A stretch of DNA of 40,100 bases from Bacteroidaceae bacterium (GCA_017534535.1 JAFXVZ010000020.1:1-40100); one strand, 5' to 3'; numbered from the stretch's first letter, positions 9,622 through 18,863 are shown. Notes: generated by a model from the letters alone, not told the origin. A program made the numbers and translations.

Positions 9622-10461
9622 ATTCAATATTTCTATGTTCATCCCATCAAACAAATCCTGCGTTTCCGTCAACTTAGCACGCAGGGTAATTGCACCTTGT
9701 TGATCTACCACCGGATTAACTTCGTTCACAATTGCTTGATACACTCTGCCCTTATAAGCAATAGGAGTAACTTGGATGGCTGTGCCTACGGGATAGTTTG
9801 AGAGATCTGTTTCCATCACCCTGAACTCCACCGCCATATCCTGTGTAGAGATGATGCGGCAAATAGGTTGTCCGGGCTGAGAAATTTCGTGTGCCTGTGC
9901 CTTCACATTTGCCACGATGCCATTAAAGGGAGCCGTTAGCACGGCTGTCTGCAGCTCATGTTCAGCACCTGCCAGTTGCTCTTTCGCCATCTGATAGCCC
10001 GACTTTACCTCGGCAGTTTGGCGTACTTCTGCAGGCACACTCTCAGGCTTATCAGGGTCATAGCCTTGTGAGATGATTACATCCTTCAACTGAAGTTCTG
10101 ATTGGGCTATTTGTCGCTTTATCACCTCGATGGCATTGTTCAGCTTGAACATATCCAATTCGGCTATGCGTTGACCTTGTCGCACCAGCTGGCCATTCTT
10201 TACCAACATTCTCAAAATAGGCAAACTGGTCTGGAATGACAGGTCAGCATAGCGTGTAGCAACCACCTTACCCAACATAATTCCTTGTGCCTGAATTTCG
10301 ATGATAGGAGCTTCCTTCACCACCTCTTTCACCACAGGCTCCTCCTGTTGCAGTTGAGTTACCTCTTGCTTCTGCTGTTGTCCACTCTGACAACCCAATA
10401 GCAAGCCTCCCGCCAATGATATAATCCAATATTTATTCATTCTTTTGTTGTTCATTATCAT
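9610..10461 (-). CDS. Membrane-fusion (periplasmic adaptor) lipoprotein
   Basis: HlyD/RND-type periplasmic adaptor of 283 residues, linking an inner-membrane transporter to the TolC-like channel encoded next. The lipobox LLLGC puts the lipid on Cys24 (Cys17 if translation starts at MNKYW). A Gln/Glu-rich linker follows. The split barrel-sandwich (lipoyl-like) domain is visible as LPILRMLVKNGQLVRQGQRI and VLTAPFNGIVANV, with a short helical hairpin between, then a beta-barrel. The start overlaps the upstream ABC gene by four bases (ATGA). Met3 and Met8 are alternative starts. The extreme C-terminus is made by a repeat. It is the second adaptor in this operon, besides the NHLP-type HlyD protein. 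Confidence 0.88.
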   Translation of the reverse strand: MIMNNKRMNKYWIISLAGGLLLGCQSGQQQKQEVTQLQQEEPVVKEVVKEAPIIEIQAQGIMLGKVVATRYADLSFQTSLPILRMLVKNGQLVRQGQRIAELDMFKLNNAIEVIKRQIAQSELQLKDVIISQGYDPDKPESVPAEVRQTAEVKSGYQMAKEQLAGAEHELQTAVLTAPFNGIVANVKAQAHEISQPGQPICRIISTQDMAVEFRVMETDLSNYPVGTAIQVTPIAYKGRVYQAIVNEVNPVVDQQGAITLRAKLTETQDLFDGMNIEILNVDN

Positions 10462-12626
10462 AATTGTCTTAAACTCATCTCATAAAACAGTCCCTTCTTC
10501 TCCATCAGTTCTTCAAAGTTACCCTCCTCGGCAATCTTGCCTTTGTCCAACACGATGATGCGGTCGCAATGCCGAATGGTACTTAGTCGGTGCGCAATAA
10601 TCACACGTGTGCAAGCTAACTGGTCAAGGTTGTCGCTCACTTGCTTCTGACTAATGTTATCCAGTGCACTTGTTGCCTCGTCGAAGAAGATGATGTCTGG
10701 TCTTGAAATAAGGGCACGGGCAATCAGGATGCGTTGCTTCTGACCACCAGAGAAGCCACCACCACCTTCTGAAACCACAGTATGTAGCCCCATCGGCATC
10801 CTGCGCACATCCTCCTCCATGCTTGACATTCGTAGAGCCTCCCAAGCGTCCTCGTGGGTTGACCACGGAGCTGTGATAGTAATGTTGTGGAAGATATCGC
10901 CTGTAAAGAGACTACCGCTTTGCAGGCAGCAGCCGATCTTTCTGCGCAGACTCGTCTTGTCGATTTTCGCAAGGTCGTATTGGTCATAGAAGATACCACC
11001 AGAAATAGGTTTTTCGAAGCCAAGTAGCAGACGCATCAAAGTTGATTTACCGCAACCTGATTTGCCCACAATGCCCACATACTCACCTGGCAGGATATGC
11101 AAGTCGATATCGTTCAGCACCATCGGACCATCGTTCGTATAGCGGAATGACACATGACTAATGTCGATAGAACCCGTCAGGAAATCCACCTGAGGTGCCT
11201 TGGCCTCGATTTCAGGCACAGCCTCCATGATAGGTTTCACACTATTCAGCAAAGGTTTCAATTGTGAGAAGCTCACAATCACGGTACCCAATTCATTAAT
11301 TGATGCCGCCATCATACCATAAGCCGAGTTGAAGGCAATGAAGTTGCTGGGCTCAATGCCGTTACGCATAGTAAACCAATAGAGAATCCCTGTACCACCA
11401 ATAGAAAGAAGTGCCAGGATGGCAGGAAGAAGTCTCTCCATAAACTTGGGGTTGTAAATCACCCTTGCCTGCAGGGTATATCGCTCCAACCAACGTGTGA
11501 AAGCCCTGTTCTCTGAGCCGGTGAGTTTGATTTTTTGGATACCACTAATCATGTTGTATTCCAAACCACTCAGCTGTACAGCCTGTTCCGTGTTCATTGC
11601 ATACTTGTTCTTCAATACGAAATAATATGCACACATACAGATGAGTTGCAGAATCAAAATACCCATAGCGGGCAACAGTAATAGACCGCCATAAATCCAC
11701 AATTGCACCAAATAAATTATAGACATTGCCGAACTCAGCAGGGCACCTAGTGTCTGTTCGCTCACTAGTGAACAAAGGGAAGTCACGTTATATAGCTTAC
11801 GGGTCAGCTCGCCACTGGAGCTCTTACTAAAGAACTGAGGTGACAGGAGGAATGTCCTTGCCATTACAGCGTTCTGGGTATGTAGTTCCACAATGTTCTG
11901 TACACGCATAATAAACAGATTGCGAGAGAATGTCAGCAGTAAAGTACACACCACAGCTCCTACCAGCAAACCGATGATAGGAGGTAGGTCGCTGGTATCG
12001 CCCGTAGGGATAATGCTATCGAATATAATCTTATTCACCATAGGGGTAAACATACCCGTGAGTACCACCAGCAAGGCAGCTATTGCCATCAGGAAGAGTG
12101 TCTGAATAGGAATAACGCTCCACATATAGGCCACCAAATCCTTGATGCCCAACTTCTTGTTTGGCAATGGTTTTGTGAAGGTATAAGCATACTCACCCAA
12201 TTCCTGTTCCATCGCATTGCGGTTAATCTTTCGCAGTTCGCCATGCTTGTTGCGATACTCATAGCCCAAGCCAAGACTGTTGGGAATCAAGGCAAGCAGC
12301 CTTCCCTGTTTGTCGCGACCCAACAGCGGTCCTACACATTCCATCCACCACTTACCTTTCAGGCGCACCTGCCGCATCATAATTCCCCGTGGACGAAGCA
12401 CTCCAATCAGTTGCTCTTCTGGTGTCTTCAGACCATCGTCCTCCAACTCATAATCTTTAATGTTCAGTGCATCCAAAAGTTGGCGTAGAGCTGATTCATC
12501 GCTTTGTGGCACTGTAATCTTCTTCCGTTGGAAACCCATCTGGCGGGCTCCCTTTTCCAACGCCTCGGCCAATGCGGCCTCTTCCATTTGGCGTCTCTTT
12601 TTGATTTGGTCGATATACAGTGCCAT
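10458..12626 (-). CDS. NHLP-type bacteriocin/RiPP exporter, ABC permease-ATPase without peptidase
   Basis: A 722-residue ABC half-transporter. About 165 N-terminal soluble residues are followed by a six-helix permease (roughly residues 170-460) and an ATPase domain. That domain carries Walker A GKSGCGKST, the signature FSGGQKQR, Walker B IIFFDEATSAL and the H-loop AHRLST. The architecture, with a non-peptidase N-terminal extension and a partner C39 exporter directly upstream, is that of the second ABC subunit of NHLP (nitrile-hydratase-like leader peptide) export systems. It begins one base after the C39 exporter stop and overlaps the next gene by four bases. It probably forms a heterodimer or works in tandem with the C39 protein (inference). 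All catalytic ATPase motifs are intact. Confidence 0.88.
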   Translation of the reverse strand: MALYIDQIKKRRQMEEAALAEALEKGARQMGFQRKKITVPQSDESALRQLLDALNIKDYELEDDGLKTPEEQLIGVLRPRGIMMRQVRLKGKWWMECVGPLLGRDKQGRLLALIPNSLGLGYEYRNKHGELRKINRNAMEQELGEYAYTFTKPLPNKKLGIKDLVAYMWSVIPIQTLFLMAIAALLVVLTGMFTPMVNKIIFDSIIPTGDTSDLPPIIGLLVGAVVCTLLLTFSRNLFIMRVQNIVELHTQNAVMARTFLLSPQFFSKSSSGELTRKLYNVTSLCSLVSEQTLGALLSSAMSIIYLVQLWIYGGLLLLPAMGILILQLICMCAYYFVLKNKYAMNTEQAVQLSGLEYNMISGIQKIKLTGSENRAFTRWLERYTLQARVIYNPKFMERLLPAILALLSIGGTGILYWFTMRNGIEPSNFIAFNSAYGMMAASINELGTVIVSFSQLKPLLNSVKPIMEAVPEIEAKAPQVDFLTGSIDISHVSFRYTNDGPMVLNDIDLHILPGEYVGIVGKSGCGKSTLMRLLLGFEKPISGGIFYDQYDLAKIDKTSLRRKIGCCLQSGSLFTGDIFHNITITAPWSTHEDAWEALRMSSMEEDVRRMPMGLHTVVSEGGGGFSGGQKQRILIARALISRPDIIFFDEATSALDNISQKQVSDNLDQLACTRVIIAHRLSTIRHCDRIIVLDKGKIAEEGNFEELMEKKGLFYEMSLRQL

Positions 12627-12627
12627 A

Positions 12628-14772
12628 TTATTCGCTCTTCATAAGTTGTTGATATAATCCTTCCTGCCCCATCAGTTCCTCGTGCCTGCCTCGTTGTAGG
12701 ATATGTCCCTGGTCCATCACAATAATCTCATCGCAGTCGCGAATGGTACTCAGTCGATGGGCGATGATAATCTGTGTTGGACCCATTCGGCGGATATCCT
12801 CCATCAGCACATCCTCCGTCTTGGGGTCAAGGGCACTTGTAGCCTCGTCCATTATTAAGATGGCAGGCTCCTTCGCTAGTGCCGTAGCAATCTCAATACG
12901 TTGCCGTTGACCACCTGAGAAATTTTGTCCTCCTTTCACAATCTTTGTGGCAAAGCCTTCTGGGCGACTGATAATATCCTCCCGTATCTGGGCATCGTTG
13001 CATGCCATCATCATCGTAAACTCTTCGATACTGTTATCCCACATGCGGATGTTAGCAGCTACCGTATCGTCAAACAGCACCACATTCTGGTCGATTACGC
13101 CGATAGAGTTCGTTAATTCCTCCGAACTGATGGTTTCGATAGGTCTGCCATCAAAGAGAATTTCGCCTGCCCACGGCTTATATAAACCACTTATCAGTTT
13201 TGCCAACGTGGATTTGCCACAACCGCTGCTACCCACGAAAGCCACCGAGTGACCTGGTTCTATGCGCATATTGAAATTTTGTATCAAAGGCGGCTGCAGA
13301 GGAGAGTATCCAAAGGTCACATTCTTTAGCTCCACCAGTCCACCCAGCTTACCCTCAGCCAACTTACTGTCGCCACCCCTACGGTCTTCCGGATACTTCA
13401 TCACATCATCTACACGTTCCATCTGCGAGCGCATCTCAATCAGCGTTTGGTTGGCATTCACAATAGCATTCACTGGTGTGATGAAAGCTCCCATAAAGCC
13501 TTGGAATGCCATCAACATACCGATGGTTAGTTCACCTTTAAGAATCAGCAGCGTACCCAATATCAATACCAGCGTATTCACCAAACCATTTGCCAGAACG
13601 GGCAGTAATCCAATCTTCAGCTGCATAGCATGCGCATTGTTGTGTATATTGAATTTCCTTGCCCAAAGACCACTCCAGAACTCGAAGAAGCCTGCCTCGG
13701 CACCAGCAGCCTTGATACTCTCCATATTATCTATGCAAGAGATGGTGGCAGAGAAATATTTTGCCTCACTGGTCTCCATTGAGCGTATCATATTGATGCG
13801 GATATTCGATAAGAATTGTATTATACCCAAATTGATGGCAGCTGCTGCGATGCCTACAACGGAAAGAGTAACAGAGTAGCTGAACATCAGCGAAAGGTAA
13901 AGCAATAGTAATACAATATTAATGAGCTGAGGCGCAATCACGTTCACCAATGAGTGGGTAATCGTTTCATTCATGTGCTGGCGTTGCTGCAAATCACCAA
14001 CGTTACGCATGGCGAAGAAATTCATCGGCAAACGCAGCAGGTGCTGCATAAATCGCACATTGCCTTTTAGCGCTAAGGCACCAGCAACACGTTTCGAATA
14101 GCGTTCTCGTATCATCACCAGGATAAAGTTGAAAACAGCCAGAATTGCCATCAGGATAAAGAACCAAGTGGCCCACGTGGTGTTCTTGCCAGAAAGAATA
14201 TCATCGAAGAAAATACGTGTAAAGAGTGGGGTAGCTATACCCACAAAGGCACCTATCAGTGTCAAGATAAAGGTTAGCCAGAAAGCTTCTTTCGCGCCCT
14301 GCATGTTCTTTTTGATATAAGAAATGATGCTGGTTTGGTGTCCACCCTTTACGAAAGCCTCTGATGGTTCGAACTCCATTGCCACACCCGTAAAAGAACG
14401 GTTGAACTCCGCCAATGGTACCTTCACAGGGCCCGATGCAGGATCATTCAGATACGCCTTGTCATTCTTGATGCCCCTGAACACCACGAAATGTTCGAAG
14501 TTCCAGTGGATGATGGCAGGCTGCAGACCATTTAGGCTCTCGGTATTCGTGCGGTACCCCTTCGCTTTTAAGCCATATCGTCTGGCTGCCTGCAAGATGC
14601 TCTTAGCACTACTTCCGTCGCGTGAAACGCCACAAGCCTCACGCACCTCCTCCAGTGGGAGCCATTTGCCAAAATAAGCCAGGATCATCGTCAACGATGC
14701 AGCACCACACTCCACGGCCTCCATCTGTATAACCACAGGCACCTTTACTATTTTCTTTGATTTGCTTGCCAT
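12628..14772 (-). CDS. NHLP-type ABC exporter with N-terminal C39 leader peptidase
   Basis: A peptidase/permease/ATPase fusion that cuts the leader from a peptide precursor after a double-glycine-type site and exports the core. Counting from the chosen start MASKSK, the C39 domain has catalytic Cys22 in QMEAVECGAAS, His94 in HWNFEHFVVF and Asp110 in NDPASG, so it should be active. Permease helices follow, then an ATPase with Walker A GSSGCGKST, FSGGQRQR and ILIMDEATSALD. An upstream in-frame Met at 14799 would add nine residues and overlap the preceding gene by 23 bases. I prefer 14772, four bases after the preceding stop, because C39 exporters normally begin close to the catalytic Cys. Confidence 0.92.
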   Translation of the reverse strand: MASKSKKIVKVPVVIQMEAVECGAASLTMILAYFGKWLPLEEVREACGVSRDGSSAKSILQAARRYGLKAKGYRTNTESLNGLQPAIIHWNFEHFVVFRGIKNDKAYLNDPASGPVKVPLAEFNRSFTGVAMEFEPSEAFVKGGHQTSIISYIKKNMQGAKEAFWLTFILTLIGAFVGIATPLFTRIFFDDILSGKNTTWATWFFILMAILAVFNFILVMIRERYSKRVAGALALKGNVRFMQHLLRLPMNFFAMRNVGDLQQRQHMNETITHSLVNVIAPQLINIVLLLLYLSLMFSYSVTLSVVGIAAAAINLGIIQFLSNIRINMIRSMETSEAKYFSATISCIDNMESIKAAGAEAGFFEFWSGLWARKFNIHNNAHAMQLKIGLLPVLANGLVNTLVLILGTLLILKGELTIGMLMAFQGFMGAFITPVNAIVNANQTLIEMRSQMERVDDVMKYPEDRRGGDSKLAEGKLGGLVELKNVTFGYSPLQPPLIQNFNMRIEPGHSVAFVGSSGCGKSTLAKLISGLYKPWAGEILFDGRPIETISSEELTNSIGVIDQNVVLFDDTVAANIRMWDNSIEEFTMMMACNDAQIREDIISRPEGFATKIVKGGQNFSGGQRQRIEIATALAKEPAILIMDEATSALDPKTEDVLMEDIRRMGPTQIIIAHRLSTIRDCDEIIVMDQGHILQRGRHEELMGQEGLYQQLMKSE

Positions 14773-14776
14773 ACGC

Positions 14777-15613
14777 CTACTTATCCAAGATGTTGTCAAA
14801 CGTATCGGTAGCCGTATTCATCAGCACCTGCCACACCTTCTTCTCATTGGTAATCACCTGAATGGTACACAGAGCGCCCGTTTTCATCTCCAGTTCACGG
14901 CTCTTCTTGCGACTCCATCTGATGCCCTCTTCATCGGCATCTAGCACCACGCGTACCTCATAAACTGCCACACCATTAGGAATGAAGGTGGCAAACTGCT
15001 CCAGTTTCATGCGTTTCATGATTTCTGCCTGGTTCGTGGGGAAAGGCTCAATGCCCGTGATGTGTCCGTAGGCATAGCCCCACGTTTCACGTTGCAGGTC
15101 GGCAGGTGTTACCTGCACCTCCTGTCCCACCTTCAGCTTACGCATATTCTTAGAATCCAGGTAGCATAGAATCTCGCGTTCGTGAAATTCATTCTCCTGT
15201 GGCATCATCCAAATCATCGGCTCTCGGGCCTTGAAGGCAGTGCCTTCTGCAAGGTAGTTCAATATCACGCCAGCCCTAGGAGCATTTACAACACTGGTTG
15301 CCAGTGCGTTTCTAACCTGTACCAATGCCTCGCCGGGCTGTACGCTTGTGCCGTGTGATGTCAGCACTTTGTCCACATTGCCATCGAAAGGCAATGTCAT
15401 TGCCAGCGGTTCCCCAAAGGGAAATACAATGCCTTCACCTCTTACTTTATAATTAATCGTACCGAAAATGCACCAGAACAGAGCCACTGCACACATGGTC
15501 AGCATAGCAACCAAAACCACTGTCAAAGAGGGAGAGACCACGCGTGCCATCTCCTCCACTTCACTGCGGTCATCCAGTGCCTGCAACGCTTCTTTATTGA
15601 ATATTACTGCCAT
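14777..15613 (-). CDS. NHLP-type system HlyD-like secretion adaptor
   Basis: A 278-residue inner-membrane adaptor with one transmembrane helix (about residues 29-52, SLTVVLVAMLTMCAVALFWC). A short barrel-sandwich region follows: TLPFDGNVDKVLTSHGTSVQ and VNAPRAGVILNYLAEGTAF. A C-terminal beta-barrel ends in a LEMKTGALCTIQVITNEKKV segment. Length and order match the 'NHLP bacteriocin system secretion protein' family, which sits beside the paired ABC exporters. It is the first gene of the five-gene minus-strand operon, with the predicted promoter 28 bases upstream. The C39 exporter follows after four bases. Confidence 0.87.
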   Translation of the reverse strand: MAVIFNKEALQALDDRSEVEEMARVVSPSLTVVLVAMLTMCAVALFWCIFGTINYKVRGEGIVFPFGEPLAMTLPFDGNVDKVLTSHGTSVQPGEALVQVRNALATSVVNAPRAGVILNYLAEGTAFKAREPMIWMMPQENEFHEREILCYLDSKNMRKLKVGQEVQVTPADLQRETWGYAYGHITGIEPFPTNQAEIMKRMKLEQFATFIPNGVAVYEVRVVLDADEEGIRWSRKKSRELEMKTGALCTIQVITNEKKVWQVLMNTATDTFDNILDK

Positions 15614-15640
15614 AAAAAATATTATCTTGCTTTTATATTA

Positions 15641-15670
15641 CAAAGGTACAACTAATAGCAAAAAAAACAA
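15641..15670 (-). promoter_or_regulatory. Promoter of the peptide-export operon
   Basis: On the minus strand TACCTTTG (complement of 15641-15648) is a perfect TAnnTTTG -7 box. TTG (complement of 15668-15670) lies 19 bases upstream. Transcription would start near 15634, about 20 bases before the adaptor ATG at 15613. All five export genes follow with gaps of 32 bases or less, so this is probably their common promoter. Confidence 0.8.
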
Positions 15671-16104
15671 ATTATCTTTCTCTTTTTTTTGCCATCGATT
15701 GTGCTTTTTTTCTTCGACCCACTATCTCTTTTGGAGAAGAAGCAGTAGAGTAACGTTCAACAATTTGCAAATGCCAAGTAGAGGGGGTGTAAATCTCAAA
15801 ATGGTAGTCAGGCGGAACCAAACTTGGGAGTTACCTACTGTTATGATTTTAGGTGAGTAATAGAGTTGATATGTACTAGAAACATTCAAATAGGACGGGA
15901 AGGTTTTATTTGCATTGGTATGGGGATGGTGTTGTTTTGAAAGAAATTATTTTTGTTATTATATGTATTATATTTATGCATAATAATAACTTCTCTGTTT
16001 CAAGAAGACGGAGATTGTCTTTGTCCTAATTTGAATGTATGAATGTTTATAACACAAATAAGCAATAATAGTGAAATCTGCGAGCGTCATTTTTTGCCAT
16101 AAAG
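15671..16104. other. AT-rich intergenic region between export operon and DPP III gene
   Basis: About 430 bases between two divergent promoters. I see no tRNA, no inverted-repeat element and no ORF above about 40 codons apart from the antisense one discussed below. A small precursor peptide would be expected near an NHLP exporter; the only candidate is the 29-codon frame at 15771-15860. The sequence may contain decayed coding material. Confidence 0.6.
15771..15860 (+). CDS. Possible 29-residue peptide ORF, perhaps a remnant
   Basis: An ATG-initiated frame of 29 codons ending in TAA, with the C-terminal sequence NQTWELPTVMILGE. The 'TWxLPxV' pattern is reminiscent of short Bacteroidetes peptides and RiPP precursors that begin with a Lys/Trp-Pro-x-Val segment, but here the chain ends just where a core peptide would follow. 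No clear -7 box or ribosome-binding site precedes it. The frame is open upstream only because it runs antisense through the adaptor gene. It could be chance, a decayed precursor, or a leader; confidence is low. Confidence 0.2.
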   Translation: MPSRGGVNLKMVVRRNQTWELPTVMILGE

Positions 16105-16136
16105 TTTGGCACTTCCTCTAATAATCCGTATCTTTG
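16105..16136 (+). promoter_or_regulatory. Promoter of the DPP III gene
   Basis: TATCTTTG (16129-16136) is a perfect -7 box, with TTTG (16105-16108) 20 bases upstream. The leader is short (about 14 bases) and contains GAGGAG (16149-16154), an unusually strong Shine-Dalgarno match for this group, only two bases before the ATG at 16157. Confidence 0.8.
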
Positions 16137-16156
16137 TACAAAAATAATGAGGAGTT

Positions 16157-18193
16157 ATGAAGAAGCTTGTTTTATATGCATTGATGTCTCTTGCCTTGCT
16201 TACAGGGTGCGGCAACCAAGAGCAAAAGACAGCACCTGAGAATCAAAAATTTAATTATACAGTGGAACAGTTTGCTGATTTACAGATTCTGCGTTATAAG
16301 GTGACTGGTTTTGAAGACCTGACTCTGCAGCAGAAAGAATTGGTGTATTACCTTTCGGAGGCTGCCCTTTGGGGGCGTGACATTTTCTATGACCAGAATG
16401 GTAAATATAACTTGGCTATAAGTCGTGCCTTAGAGGCAATTTATACGGATTATCAAGGCGATCGCAACTCTGCCGATTTCAAGGCAATGGAGCTGTACCT
16501 GAAACGTGTATGGTTCTCTTCGGGCATTCACCATCACTATGGTAGCGAGAAGTTCGTGCCTGGCTTCAGTGAAGATTTTTTCAGAAAAGCGCTGGCAAGC
16601 GTGGATGCTGCCAAACTTCCACTCAAAGGAGATCAGACCTTGGAGCAACTGTGTGATGAAATATGTCCTGTTATCTTTAACCCCGAATTACTGAAGATGC
16701 GCACCAACCAAGCTGATGGTGAAGATCTCATAAAGACTTCTGCTGTGAATTTCTATGAGGGCTTGACACAGGACGAGGCAGAGGCTTTCTACAACAAGAT
16801 GAAGGACCCGAATGATGAAACACCTGTGTCATACGGTTTGAATAGCAAGTTGGTGAAGAAAAACGGAAAGGTTTATGAGGATGTGTATAAAGTGGGCGGC
16901 CTCTATGGCACAGCCATCGAGAAGATTGTGTTTTGGCTTCAGAAAGCTGAGGGCGTGGCTGAGACACCTGAGCAGAAGGCTGTGATTGCCAAGTTGATTG
17001 AGTATTACCAGACGGGTGACTTGAAGACCTTTGACGATTATACTATCCTTTGGGTGAAAGACCTGAACTCATTAGTGGATTTCACCAATGGCTTTACGGA
17101 GACTTATGATGATCCATTGGGCATGAAGGGTACCTGGGAGGCAATTGTGAATTTTAAGGATTTGGCGGCAACCAAGCGTACAGAGACCATCAGTAAGAAC
17201 GCACAGTGGTTTGAGGATAATTCGCCTGTAGATAAGCAGTTCAAGAAGGAGAACGTGAAAGGTATCTCTGCCAAGGTGATAACGGCTTCTATCCTTTCTG
17301 GTGCACTCTATCCTTCTACTGCCATTGGAATCAACCTGCCAAATTCCAACTGGGTGCGTGCACAGCACGGTTCCAAGTCGGTGACCATCGGTAACATAAC
17401 GGATGCCTATAACAAGGCGGCTCACGGTAATGGCTTTAACGAGGAGTTTGTATATAGTCAAGCTGAATTGGACTTGATAGACAAGTATGCTGATTATACT
17501 GACGAGCTGCACACCGATTTACACGAGTGTTTGGGTCATGCTTCTGGCAAGCTGTTGCCTGGTGTTGACCCCGATGCCCTGAAAGCATACGGTTCACCAT
17601 TAGAGGAAGGACGTGCAGACCTCTTTGCGCTCTACTACCTAGCTGATTCAAAGTTGGTGGAATTGGGCTTAGTACCTGATGCCGAGGCTTATAAGTCTGA
17701 GTATTACACTTACCTGATGAACGGACTGATGACGCAGTTGGTACGCATCGAGCCAGGGAAGAACATTGAGGAGGCACACATGCGTAACCGTTCGTTTGTA
17801 GCTCATTGGGCTTACGAGCACGGTAAGGCTGATAACGTGGTGGAATTAGCAAAGAAGGATGGCAAGACCTATGTGAAGATTAACGACTATGCTAAGTTGC
17901 GTAATCTGTTTGGCGAGTTGCTGGCAGAGGTGCAACGTATTAAATCGACAGGTGATTACGAGGCTGCTCGCAAATTAATAGAGGACTATGGTGTGAAAGT
18001 GGATCCTGTGTTGCATCAAGAGGTACTTGAGCGTTACAAGAAGTTGAACTTGGCTCCATATAAAGGTTTTGTGAATCCAAAGTATGAGTTGGTGATGGAT
18101 GCTGCCGGCCAAGTTACCGATGTAAAGGTAACCTACGATGAGAGTTATGTTGAGCAGATGCTGAGGTATAGCAAGGACTATCGTACATTGTAA
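16157..18193 (+). CDS. Dipeptidyl peptidase III (M49) lipoprotein
   Basis: Zinc exopeptidase that removes dipeptides from peptide N-termini. The 678 residues are close to known bacterial DPP III length. Zinc-binding motif HECLGH (His456, catalytic Glu457, His461) is followed by GSPLEEGRADL, whose EExxRAD motif (Glu483/Glu484) supplies the third ligand. The signal sequence ends in LLTGC with lipidation on Cys18, so the enzyme is anchored in the envelope rather than cytosolic as in eukaryotes. It has its own promoter and a strong ribosome-binding site. The stop overlaps the start of the AlkD-like gene (TAATG). The expected role is peptide scavenging. Confidence 0.93.
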   Translation: MKKLVLYALMSLALLTGCGNQEQKTAPENQKFNYTVEQFADLQILRYKVTGFEDLTLQQKELVYYLSEAALWGRDIFYDQNGKYNLAISRALEAIYTDYQGDRNSADFKAMELYLKRVWFSSGIHHHYGSEKFVPGFSEDFFRKALASVDAAKLPLKGDQTLEQLCDEICPVIFNPELLKMRTNQADGEDLIKTSAVNFYEGLTQDEAEAFYNKMKDPNDETPVSYGLNSKLVKKNGKVYEDVYKVGGLYGTAIEKIVFWLQKAEGVAETPEQKAVIAKLIEYYQTGDLKTFDDYTILWVKDLNSLVDFTNGFTETYDDPLGMKGTWEAIVNFKDLAATKRTETISKNAQWFEDNSPVDKQFKKENVKGISAKVITASILSGALYPSTAIGINLPNSNWVRAQHGSKSVTIGNITDAYNKAAHGNGFNEEFVYSQAELDLIDKYADYTDELHTDLHECLGHASGKLLPGVDPDALKAYGSPLEEGRADLFALYYLADSKLVELGLVPDAEAYKSEYYTYLMNGLMTQLVRIEPGKNIEEAHMRNRSFVAHWAYEHGKADNVVELAKKDGKTYVKINDYAKLRNLFGELLAEVQRIKSTGDYEAARKLIEDYGVKVDPVLHQEVLERYKKLNLAPYKGFVNPKYELVMDAAGQVTDVKVTYDESYVEQMLRYSKDYRTL

Positions 18194-18861
18194 TGGTCAA
18201 CGAACAGATTAAAGAAATAAAGACTCAATTGCGGTTATCGATGAATGGATTTGCATCGACGACTATGCGTGAAAACGGTATTTCCTACAAGTTGAACTTT
18301 GGCGTAGAACTGCCACGCATTAAGCAAATTGCTGCCCAGTTTGAGAAAAATCACGACTTGGCACAGGCTTTGTGGAAGGAAAATATCCGCGAGTGCAAGA
18401 TATTAGCAGGGTTGCTGCAGCCATTTGAGACATTTTATCCAGAAATTATGGACATCTGGATAGAGGCGATGCCCACGTTGGAGATGGCAGAGATGACCTG
18501 CATGCATCTCTTTCAGTATCTGCCGTATGCTCCACAGAAGTCGTTGCAGCTGATAGCCAGCGAGGGGGAGTATCAGCAGATATGTGGCTACCTCATTATT
18601 GCCCGCTTGTTGGGTAAGAAGGGCGACTTAGAGGATAGAGTGGAGAATGAGTTGCTTGACCAGGCTATTGTGGCGTTCCTCGCAGGATCGTATGCTGTGC
18701 GTAAGGCTGTGCAGACGGCTTTAAGGAAATATATAGCTGGCAATGAGCAGCATGCTTTCACTCTTTGCAGGTTGGTGGAACCTATGAAAGATAGTGACAA
18801 AGAGCAGGAAAAGTTGTTGTGGCAGTGGGTAACCCAAGAAATGGAGATAAATTTTTCTTGA
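18193..18861 (+). CDS. AlkD-like DNA alkylation repair HEAT-repeat protein
   Basis: A 222-residue all-helical protein with HEAT-like repeats (for example RECKILAGLLQPFETFYPEI, then SLQLIASEGEYQQICGYLIIARL). It resembles the DNA alkylation repair (AlkD/AlkC) family in size and repeat pattern. Family members excise alkylated bases or only bind DNA, and the sequence alone does not say which. The ATG uses the last base of the DPP III stop, so translation is coupled. No signal peptide; cytoplasmic. It could also be a repair-unrelated HEAT protein. Confidence 0.65.
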   Translation: MVNEQIKEIKTQLRLSMNGFASTTMRENGISYKLNFGVELPRIKQIAAQFEKNHDLAQALWKENIRECKILAGLLQPFETFYPEIMDIWIEAMPTLEMAEMTCMHLFQYLPYAPQKSLQLIASEGEYQQICGYLIIARLLGKKGDLEDRVENELLDQAIVAFLAGSYAVRKAVQTALRKYIAGNEQHAFTLCRLVEPMKDSDKEQEKLLWQWVTQEMEINFS

Positions 18862-18863
18862 TA

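Noticed and set aside
14773-14799. Upstream start of the C39 exporter
   Set aside because: It would overlap the preceding gene by 23 bases. The Met at 14772 fits the normal distance to the catalytic Cys.
15468-15860. 130-residue plus-strand ORF over the start of the NHLP HlyD gene
   Set aside because: Most of it is antisense to a well-supported gene. Only the last 29 codons lie in free intergenic sequence, and these are listed separately at low confidence.
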